From AG25 sp035518815 (GTDB lineage Bacteria; Gemmatimonadota; Gemmatimonadetes; Gemmatimonadales; GWC2-71-9): 64,000 bases of DNA. The first letter of the stretch is position 1, and each line of letters starts with the position of its first letter. The stretch spans positions 4,181 through 68,180 of the forward strand of contig DATIXG010000125.1 of assembly GCA_035518815.1 (NCBI GenBank), in the 5' to 3' direction. This document shows, piece after piece, positions 17,080 to 23,423 of the stretch. The translations under genes and the position numbers were made by a program. The notes below the pieces were generated by a model. The model was not told where the DNA came from. It ran no database searches and worked only from the letters and a program-made list of their open reading frames with translations.

Positions 17080-18275
17080 GGAGCGGACGGTGCAGGCAAG
17101 GCGGAGGCCAACGCGCGCAACACCGCCGCGACGTCATCCGCACTGTGCGCGGCGCTCACGGTGAGACGCAGTCGTGCAGTCCCTTTCGGCACCGTGGGCG
17201 GGCGGATCGCCCCCACGAGAAATCCCGCGGCCCTGAGCGCAGCCGCGGCGCACAACATTTCTTCGCTATCCTCAATCACGACCGGTACGATGTGACCGTC
17301 TTCCGGTCCCGGCGGCGGCCAGCCGAGCGCCGCGAGGCCCGCGCGCAAGGCGCGGGCGTTGGCGCGCAGCCGGTCGCGCCGCTCCGGCTCCGCGACGGCG
17401 ATTTCGAGCGCGGTGCGCGCGGCCGCCGCGAGCGCCGGCGGACTCCCGGTGCTGTAGACAAACGCCCGCGCGCGGTTCGCCAGATAGTCCACGAGCGCGC
17501 GCGCTCCCGCGACAAAGGCGCCCGCCACCCCGAACGCCTTGCCCAATGTGCCCATCACCACCTGGATCTCCCCGACACCGCCTGCGCGCTCCATCGATCC
17601 CTGACCTGTCGCGCCCAGAACCCCCACCCCGTGCGCGTCATCGAGGTAGATCCACGCGTCGGTCCGGCGGGCGAGGGCCACGAGCTCGGCGAGCGGCGAC
17701 AAGTCGCCATCCATCGAGTAGATCCCCTCCACCACGATCCAGCGCCGTCGCAATCGGTCTCCCCCTCGCGCGATTGCCCGCTCGAGCGCTTCGACATCCA
17801 GATGCGGCACCACGTGGCGCTCGGCACGCGACAAACGGCAGCCGTCGATCAGCGACGCGTGGTTCAGAACGTCGGCGTAGATCCCGTCGCCACGCTCCGC
17901 GAGCGCGGGGATGGCTCCAAGGTTGGCCATGTAGCCCGACGGAAACAGCAGGGCGGCCTCGACGTCGAGAAAACGGGCGAGCGCCTGCTCGAGCGCGGCG
18001 TGCAGCTCGTGATGCCCTGAGATGAGTCGCGCGGCGGTGGCACCCGTCCCCGCGGCTCGCAGAGCCTCGATCGCCGCTCCAGCCACGCGCGGATCAGTCG
18101 CGAGCCCGAGGTAGTCGTTCGAGGAAAAGTCGACGTACCCGTGGTCGCCTTCGGCCACCCGCGCGCCGTGGCGCCCGTGCAACACCCGCAATACCCGACG
18201 CAGCCCCGCTCCTTCGAGAGCGGCCAGCTCCTCGAGCAGCACGCCGTCCAATGAAGTGTCGGATTCCTTCATCAC
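17076..18275 (-). CDS. bioF: 8-amino-7-oxononanoate synthase
   Basis: BioF condenses pimeloyl-ACP/CoA with alanine to make KAPA. The 399-residue alpha-oxoamine synthase has FSSNDYLGLA, TGATAARLISGHHELH, YLDDAHGVGVLG and the PLP lysine motif TLGKAFG. The start is GTG 18275 or the adjacent ATG 18272. It is first in the operon, which has bioF, A, D and B but no pimelate-moiety genes (bioC/H/I/W) nearby. The promoter must lie in the 110-bp gap shared with the divergent secreted protein. Confidence 0.96.
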   Translation of the reverse strand: MMKESDTSLDGVLLEELAALEGAGLRRVLRVLHGRHGARVAEGDHGYVDFSSNDYLGLATDPRVAGAAIEALRAAGTGATAARLISGHHELHAALEQALARFLDVEAALLFPSGYMANLGAIPALAERGDGIYADVLNHASLIDGCRLSRAERHVVPHLDVEALERAIARGGDRLRRRWIVVEGIYSMDGDLSPLAELVALARRTDAWIYLDDAHGVGVLGATGQGSMERAGGVGEIQVVMGTLGKAFGVAGAFVAGARALVDYLANRARAFVYSTGSPPALAAAARTALEIAVAEPERRDRLRANARALRAGLAALGWPPPGPEDGHIVPVVIEDSEEMLCAAAALRAAGFLVGAIRPPTVPKGTARLRLTVSAAHSADDVAAVLRALASALPAPSAP

Positions 18276-18385
18276 GGTTTCATGCTACTCTAATCGCACC
18301 GCTTCGGCGAGCGCGTCCCCATCACTTCCGTATCCCTTCCTTCCCGCGTATGCGGACGTTAGGATACGAAAGGCAGGAGACCCGC

Positions 18386-19696
18386 ATGATCGCAGTACTG
18401 GCATCCCTCGTTGTCGCGTTGACGGTTCCTTCGGCACAGCCGCCGGTCCCGCCCGGCCCGCCGGTGCGCATCTGGTTGGAGCCCGCAGGCGCTCTCGCCC
18501 CGGGCGATCAGGCGCGCGTGTACGTCCAAACCAGCGGCGACGGGAATCTCATCGTCCTGCTCTCTCAGGTCGACGGCAGTGTGACGATGCTGTTCCCCCG
18601 CGATCCGTCGGGCGACCCGTTCGTGCGCGCCGGGACGTACGAGATCGTGGGACCCAGGGACAGGCCGGCGGTCAGCGCCGAGGATCTCGGACGTGGGGTG
18701 GTCCTCGCCGCGGTTTCGCCCGACCCGGTCTGGTTCGATGAGTTCACGGCCGGCCGCGGCTGGAACAACTCCGCGCTGACGGGGGCCGGCGCGGGCACGG
18801 ACCCGGAAGGCGTGCTCACGGATGTCGTGCAGCGCATGTTGGGCGATGGGTCTTTCAATTACGACGTGGCGACCTACTACGTGACGCCGCCACCAACCGT
18901 CTCCTATGCCCCCGAGCCACCGGTCTTTAATGACTGCTTCGGGTGCGACTACGCTCAGCCAGCGGTGGGGTACGTGGAGTTTGCGGGCGGGATACTGGCG
19001 AACCCCGTGAACTACAACTGTCGTTATCTGCACGCGTGCTCGCCGGGATTCCGGCCCCTCCCCAGCGACATTCGCGACGTTCCGACGGTCGTGTCGGTGC
19101 CGTTCCCGCCCCAACACGGGCTGGCGTTGTATTCGCGGGGACAACTGAGCGGCGTGGTTGCGCCGCCGCCCATGGTGGCCCGATCTCGGTCACAGGTCCC
19201 CGCGCGCGATCCCGTCGCCACTCGACCCCGCTCCCGCACGATGCCCGTTGAAGCCGCCACGCCGCAAACGCGCGCGCGCGCGTTCAGGGCCGCAGCCCCC
19301 AATCCCGAACCCCTAGCGGCCCGAGCTCGCCCACGCTCCGAAGTGGTGAACGTGGCTGTCGCGCGTCAGCGCGTGCTGGAGCGCCAACCACGCCCGGTAC
19401 GGGCTCAGAGTCCGAACGCGACATTGGGGGCGACACGGGGTGGTGTCACGGCTGGCCTGGCGGTCAATCCGCCCCGCGATCGCGGGAGCGTTCCGATGGG
19501 CCTGATGGCGGCCCCTGCGGCTGCCCCAGTGATGATGCGGGCACCGCTTGCCGAAGCGCCGGTCAACGTGCGCCCGGTGCGCACGACGGCCGGGATGGGA
19601 GCGGTCTCCGGGATGCCGATGGCGGGAGCGGCGCCCACAGTGGCGCAAACCATTGCCGTGCCGCATATCCCGCCACGGCTGCGGGTCGGGAGGTAA
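18386..19696 (+). CDS. Secreted protein with DUF4384-like N-terminal domain
   Basis: The 436-residue product starts at ATG 18386 behind GGCAGGAGA and has a short signal peptide ending near PSAQ. Residues ~30-130 resemble DUF4384 (VRIWLEPAGALAPGDQARVYVQ, DGNLIVLLSQVDG, LFPRDPSGDPFVRAGTYEI), a domain of surface or envelope proteins. The middle has a Cys-rich patch (NDCFGCDY, NCRYLHACSPG). The last ~170 residues are low-complexity, rich in Pro, Ala and Arg, and probably disordered. The function is unknown. Confidence 0.75.
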   Translation: MIAVLASLVVALTVPSAQPPVPPGPPVRIWLEPAGALAPGDQARVYVQTSGDGNLIVLLSQVDGSVTMLFPRDPSGDPFVRAGTYEIVGPRDRPAVSAEDLGRGVVLAAVSPDPVWFDEFTAGRGWNNSALTGAGAGTDPEGVLTDVVQRMLGDGSFNYDVATYYVTPPPTVSYAPEPPVFNDCFGCDYAQPAVGYVEFAGGILANPVNYNCRYLHACSPGFRPLPSDIRDVPTVVSVPFPPQHGLALYSRGQLSGVVAPPPMVARSRSQVPARDPVATRPRSRTMPVEAATPQTRARAFRAAAPNPEPLAARARPRSEVVNVAVARQRVLERQPRPVRAQSPNATLGATRGGVTAGLAVNPPRDRGSVPMGLMAAPAAAPVMMRAPLAEAPVNVRPVRTTAGMGAVSGMPMAGAAPTVAQTIAVPHIPPRLRVGR

Positions 19697-19715
19697 CCTC
19701 GCAAGCCACCGCACC

Positions 19716-19807
19716 TTGACGCTTCCGGGGTGCTACATAATGTTAGGGTCACGAACGGTGTGTTCGTGGGGACCGCCCGCGGCAAGTCGTGCCGGGGCAT
19801 TTTTTTT
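19716..19807 (+). promoter_or_regulatory. Promoter, inverted repeat and leader terminator before the aminotransferase
   Basis: TTGACG (19716-19721) and TACATAAT (19734-19741) look like a sigma-70 promoter. Starting at the expected transcript start is a perfect 7-bp inverted repeat, CACGAAC-N5-GTTCGTG (19750-19768). It could be a repressor operator or an RNA hairpin. Then comes an intrinsic terminator: CCCGCGGCA/TGCCGGGG stem with one bulged G (19776-19797) and eight T. Because promoter and terminator both lie before the gene, this looks like an attenuator. The terminator could instead end the upstream gene. Confidence 0.55.
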
Positions 19808-19847
19808 GCGGGGTCCTTGGACCTGACCCGATGGAGACTGACCCGTC

Positions 19848-21032
19848 ATGCGTTCCGCTGCACGGCTGAACCGGCTGGGGACTGAGGATGCCTACGTCGT
19901 ACTCGGAGCTGCCCGGCAGCTCGAGGCCGCCGGGCACCACGTCGTTCACCTTGAGATCGGCGAGCCCGACGTCGGGACCGCGCCACACGTGGTTGAGGCC
20001 GGCATCCGGGCGCTGCGCGAGGGACAGACGAAGTACGCCCTCGCGGCGGGGCTGCCGGCCCTCCGGGATGCGATCGCGCAGTCGCTGACGGGTCGTGGTG
20101 TCCGCACCTTCGCCGAGAACGTCATCATCACCCCCGGGGCGAAGCCGATGCTGTTCTGCGCGGCCCTCGCCCTGATCGATCCGGGCGACGAGGTGCTCTG
20201 CCCGAATCCTGGATTCCCGATTTATGAATCGGTGGTCCGGTTCGCGGACGGGACGCCGGTCTACTATCCGCTCGCCAACAGCCGCTCCTTCGCCCCCGAT
20301 GTCAACGCGATCGCCGAGCGCATCACCCCGCGCACGCGCGTGTTGATTCTGAATGTCCCCCACAATCCAACCGGGGGTATTGCGTCGCCGGACGACCTGG
20401 CGCGTCTCGCCGCGCTCGCGGAACGCCACGACCTGTGGATCATCTCGGACGAGGTCTACTGGCAGATCAGCTACGGCTCGCGCTCCCAGAGCATCGCGGC
20501 GCTGCCGGGCATGCTCGAGCGCACGGTGATCGTGGACGGCTTCTCCAAGGCCTACGCGATGACCGGGTGGCGGCTCGGCTACGGCGTGATGCCGTCGTGG
20601 CTCGCGGGTCCGATGACCACGCTGATCATCAACAACCTCTCGTGCACCGCGACGTTCGTGCAGTACGCGGGGCTCGCCGCGCTGCAGGGACCGCAGGACA
20701 GCGTGCAGCGGTGGGTGGCGAGCCTCAAGGCCCGGCGCGACCTCGTCGTCGCCGGTCTGAACGCGATCGACGGCGTCACCTGCGCGACGCCGCCCGGCGC
20801 GTTCTACGCGTTCCCCGACATCAGCGCCCTGCTCGAGCGGACCGGATTGACCTGCCAGCAGTTCGCCGAGCGGCTGCTCGCCGAGGCCTACACTGCCGTG
20901 CTGTCGGGGACCGCGTTCGGTCCCGGTGGCGATGGCCACCTGAGGCTGTCCTACGCGACCGAGCGTTCGGAGCTGGAGCTGGGGCTCGAGCGCCTGAAGA
21001 ACTGGGTCACCAGCCTGGCGGCGGTCGTCTAA
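19848..21032 (+). CDS. PLP-dependent aminotransferase class I/II
   Basis: This is a fold-type I aminotransferase of 394 residues: HLEIGEPDV near the N-terminus, PHNPTGG (171-177), DEVY (201-204), the PLP lysine Lys234 in GFSKAYAMTGWR, and a C-terminal LRLSYA with the substrate-carboxylate arginine. These features place it among aspartate/alanine/aromatic aminotransferases; exact substrate cannot be read. Its leader shares a 13-base block and terminator design with the SAM-II-controlled gene 160 bp downstream, which suggests a role in a linked amino-acid pathway. Confidence 0.9.
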   Translation: MRSAARLNRLGTEDAYVVLGAARQLEAAGHHVVHLEIGEPDVGTAPHVVEAGIRALREGQTKYALAAGLPALRDAIAQSLTGRGVRTFAENVIITPGAKPMLFCAALALIDPGDEVLCPNPGFPIYESVVRFADGTPVYYPLANSRSFAPDVNAIAERITPRTRVLILNVPHNPTGGIASPDDLARLAALAERHDLWIISDEVYWQISYGSRSQSIAALPGMLERTVIVDGFSKAYAMTGWRLGYGVMPSWLAGPMTTLIINNLSCTATFVQYAGLAALQGPQDSVQRWVASLKARRDLVVAGLNAIDGVTCATPPGAFYAFPDISALLERTGLTCQQFAERLLAEAYTAVLSGTAFGPGGDGHLRLSYATERSELELGLERLKNWVTSLAAVV

Positions 21033-21044
21033 CGGAAGGGTCGC

Positions 21045-21072
21045 TTGACGGGGACTGATCCCCGAGTATGTT
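21045..21072 (+). promoter_or_regulatory. Sigma-70-type promoter for the riboswitch transcript
   Basis: TTGACG (21045-21050) and TATGTT (21067-21072) are separated by 16 bp. Predicted transcription starts about 21079, a few bases before the riboswitch, as expected for SAM-II elements at the 5' end of a message. Confidence 0.65.
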
Positions 21073-21086
21073 ACCAGAGACAACCG

Positions 21087-21146
21087 TTGCGTCGTGGTCA
21101 TTTGCCGCGTATTGCCGCCACGCTAAACAAGGTGCTAAAAAGCGAC
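21087..21146 (+). ncRNA. SAM-II riboswitch aptamer
   Basis: The H-type pseudoknot of the SAM-II class is visible. P1 is CGTGG (21093-21097) with CCACG (21118-21122). A U-rich loop contains CATTT and GCGTATTGC. A CTAAA linker and the signature GCTAAAAAG (21134-21142) follow. The two P2 pairings are also possible: TGCC (21113-21116) with GGTG (21131-21134), and CGC (21106-21108) with GCG (21142-21144). The second pair differs from the usual C/G runs in a compensating way. The class is best known from Alphaproteobacteria upstream of methionine genes and switches off expression when SAM is high. Here it precedes a threonine-synthase-like gene. Confidence 0.88.
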
Positions 21147-21147
21147 C

Positions 21148-21176
21148 GCCCGCGGCGTTGCTTGCCGGGGTTTTTT
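21148..21176 (+). terminator. Riboswitch-associated intrinsic terminator
   Basis: The stem CCCGCGGC/GCCGGGG (one bulged G, 7-nt loop) is followed by six T, starting three bases after the aptamer. This position supports control by premature termination when SAM is bound. It shares GACCGCCCGCGGC and TGCCGGGG with the leader at 19771-19797. Confidence 0.8.
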
Positions 21177-21189
21177 GTTTGAGGATCCT

Positions 21190-22494
21190 ATGGCCGTTCC
21201 AACGAATACACCTGGTGTGACTCTGGCTGCCCCGCCCGCGCGCTCCGTGCCGCTCGCCGCTCGGCCGCTCGCCTGCCGCAACTGCGGCGCCGAGCACGCC
21301 CCGGCGCCGGTCTCGATTTGCGATCAGTGCCTGGGGCCCCTCGACCCCGTGCTCGATCCCGCCCGGCCGCTGCCCGACCGCCGCACCATCGCGGCGCGTG
21401 CGCAGTCGCTCTGGCGGTATCGGGAATGGCTGCCGTTCGATGGCGACCCGGTGCACTCGCTCGAGTGCGGGTTCACGCCGCTCCTCGAGGTGCCCCGGTT
21501 GGCCAGCCGTCTCGGCGTGGCCCGGGCGTGGGTGAAGAACGACACCGTGAGCCACCCGTCGCTCTCGTTCAAGGACCGCGTGGTATCCTGCGCGATCAAC
21601 GCCGCCGCGGCGTTCGGGCTCGACACGATCGGCTGCGCCTCGACCGGCAACCTGGCGAACGCGGTGGCCGCGCACGCGGCGCGGGCCGGTCTCGCGGCCT
21701 GGGTGTTCATTCCTGAGGACCTCGAAGCGGGCAAAGTGATCGGCACGAGCGTGTACGGCCCCAAGCTCGTGCGTATCCGCGGGACGTATGACGACGTGAA
21801 CCGCCTGTGCGCCCAGGTGGCCGACCGGTTCGGGTGGGGAATCGTCAACGTGAACCTGCGCGGCTACTACGGCGAGGGATCGAAGACCCTGGCCTACGAG
21901 GTCGCGGAGCAGCTCGGTTGGCGACTGCCGACGGCGGTGGTGGCGCCGATGGCCGGCGGATCGCTCGTGACGAAGCTGCGGAAGGGGTTCGCGGAGTTTC
22001 TCGACGCCGGTTTGGTCCACGGCGCCGCCCCGCGGTTGTACGGTGCGCAGGGCTCGGGGTGCGCGCCGATCGTGCGACTGCTCGAGCGCGGCGGCCATGA
22101 GCTCGAGCCCGAGATCCCGCACACCATCGCGCGCTCGCTCGCCATCGGCAATCCGGCCGACGGGGTATTTGCCGCCCGGGCGATGCGCGAGTCGGGCGGA
22201 TGGGGCGCGCACGTGAGCGATGCCGAGATCGTGGAGGGCATCCGGATCCTCGCCGAGGACACGGGAGTCTTCGGGGAGACGGCGGGGGGCGTGACGGTGT
22301 CCGCCGCGCTCGCGCTGTCCCGCGCGGGCAAGCTCCGCCCTGACGACGAGGTCGTGCTGTGTATTACGGGTCACGGGCTCAAGACCCTGGAGGCGCTGAG
22401 CGGCGCCCTGCCCGAATCGCCGGTCATCGCGCCGCGGCTGCGCGAGGTGGCCGCCCTGGTGGAACGTGCTGGCGCGGCCGCGCCAACCCGATGA
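21190..22494 (+). CDS. Threonine synthase-like PLP enzyme under SAM-II control
   Basis: This is a fold-type II PLP protein of 434 residues starting at ATG 21190 (GAGGA upstream). It has an N-terminal zinc-ribbon (Cys29, 32, 44, 47), GFTPLLEVPRL, the PLP lysine Lys128 in SFKDR, CASTGNLANA, and GETAGGVTVSAAL near the C-terminus. By homology it is a threonine synthase, which acts on O-phosphohomoserine. Regulation by SAM and the adjacent sulfur-carrier gene suggest instead that it may replace the phosphate of O-phosphohomoserine with sulfur to give homocysteine, as CysM does with CysO and O-phosphoserine. That role is an inference. Being an ordinary threonine synthase is the conservative reading. 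Confidence 0.85.
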   Translation: MAVPTNTPGVTLAAPPARSVPLAARPLACRNCGAEHAPAPVSICDQCLGPLDPVLDPARPLPDRRTIAARAQSLWRYREWLPFDGDPVHSLECGFTPLLEVPRLASRLGVARAWVKNDTVSHPSLSFKDRVVSCAINAAAAFGLDTIGCASTGNLANAVAAHAARAGLAAWVFIPEDLEAGKVIGTSVYGPKLVRIRGTYDDVNRLCAQVADRFGWGIVNVNLRGYYGEGSKTLAYEVAEQLGWRLPTAVVAPMAGGSLVTKLRKGFAEFLDAGLVHGAAPRLYGAQGSGCAPIVRLLERGGHELEPEIPHTIARSLAIGNPADGVFAARAMRESGGWGAHVSDAEIVEGIRILAEDTGVFGETAGGVTVSAALALSRAGKLRPDDEVVLCITGHGLKTLEALSGALPESPVIAPRLREVAALVERAGAAAPTR

Positions 22495-22510
22495 GCAGGA
22501 GATCGTACGT

Positions 22511-22786
22511 ATGGCCATAACGGTGCATCTACCGTCGGTGCTCGCGGCGCACGCAGGCGGCGCGCGGAGCATCGAGGCGAGCGGCAGGACGCTGGGCGAG
22601 GCCGTCGCGGACGTCGCGGCCCGCTTTCCCGCCCTCGGGCCCCGGCTGCAGGACAAGGACGGAAAGCCGTATCCCTTCGTCGTGTTCTACGTGAACGACG
22701 AAGACGTGCGGTTCCGGGGCGGCTTCGCCGCGCCCGTGCAGGACGGCGACGAGGTGACGGTCATCCCGGCGATCGCCGGCGGGTGA
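22511..22786 (+). CDS. ThiS/MoaD-family sulfur carrier protein
   Basis: This is a 91-residue beta-grasp protein ending in Gly-Gly (AIAGG), the tail that is adenylated and converted to a thiocarboxylate in ThiS, MoaD and CysO. The family region DGDEVTVIPAIAGG is clear. It starts at ATG 22511 with AGGAG upstream and lies 16 bp after the threonine-synthase-like gene, so both are under the riboswitch. No moa or thi genes adjoin it, which argues against molybdopterin or thiamine as its only use. An E1-like activating enzyme would have to be encoded elsewhere. Confidence 0.9.
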   Translation: MAITVHLPSVLAAHAGGARSIEASGRTLGEAVADVAARFPALGPRLQDKDGKPYPFVVFYVNDEDVRFRGGFAAPVQDGDEVTVIPAIAGG

Positions 22787-22829
22787 GCCGCCTCATCCTC
22801 GTCCGCGCAGCAGAGCTTCCGCGATAGCC

Positions 22830-23423
22830 ATGCGCGTCGCTGCCGTAGTGCTCGCCGACGGCGTGGCCCGTCGCAGCGGCAGGAGCGCCAGCAAGGCGCT
22901 GCTCGCGATCGAGGGCGAGCCCATCATCCGCCGCGCCGTGCGCCGCGCCCTGCGTGCGGGAGCGTCGCCGGTGATCGTGGTCGTCGGGCATGAGGCACCC
23001 CAGGTGCGGGCCGCCGTCGCGGACCTCGAATGCAAGTGCGTGGTGATTCCCCCCGTGCGGTCGGCCCGCGCGCTGCACGCCGCGTTGCCGCTCTTGGGCA
23101 GGGACTGTGACGCGATGCTCGTGATGGATGGGAGCATCCCGCGGGTCTCCGAGCGGATGCTCGTGGCGCTGGTCGGCGCGGCCCGGCGCAGCCCGGCGCC
23201 GCTCGTGGTGTCGCGCTACGGGGACCACACCGCGCCACCGTTGCTCTTCCGCCGAGCGCTGTTCGCCGAGTTGTTGGCCTCGAATGGTGACGGGGCCTGC
23301 AAGCCGGTCGTGCAGCACCATCGCAACGACGCCATGTATCTCGATTGGGCGCCGAGCGTGTTGGCCTCGGTGGGCGGACCGCGGAAGCAGCGCCCGGTGC
23401 GCGCGCGCGCTATGAAGAAGTAG
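22830..23423 (+). CDS. MobA-like nucleotidyltransferase-fold protein
   Basis: The 197-residue protein resembles the NTP-transferase domain of MobA/MocA and IspD. The N-terminal VVLADGVARRSGRSASKALL stands in for the usual LAAGxSxRMGxxK loop, followed by EGEPIIRRAV and VIVVVGHE. MLVMDGSIPRVS corresponds to the metal-binding Asp region. The loop is degenerate (ADGVARRSG), so catalytic competence is uncertain. It follows the sulfur carrier by 43 bp and may be cotranscribed. The last 14 bp overlap the convergent kinase gene. Confidence 0.7.
   Translation: MRVAAVVLADGVARRSGRSASKALLAIEGEPIIRRAVRRALRAGASPVIVVVGHEAPQVRAAVADLECKCVVIPPVRSARALHAALPLLGRDCDAMLVMDGSIPRVSERMLVALVGAARRSPAPLVVSRYGDHTAPPLLFRRALFAELLASNGDGACKPVVQHHRNDAMYLDWAPSVLASVGGPRKQRPVRARAMKK

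Noticed and set aside
19716..19847. Second SAM-II or SAM/SAH riboswitch before the aminotransferase
   Set aside because: The GCTAAAAAG signature and pseudoknot partners are absent; the CTTCC segment that hints at SAM/SAH lies inside the promoter spacer.
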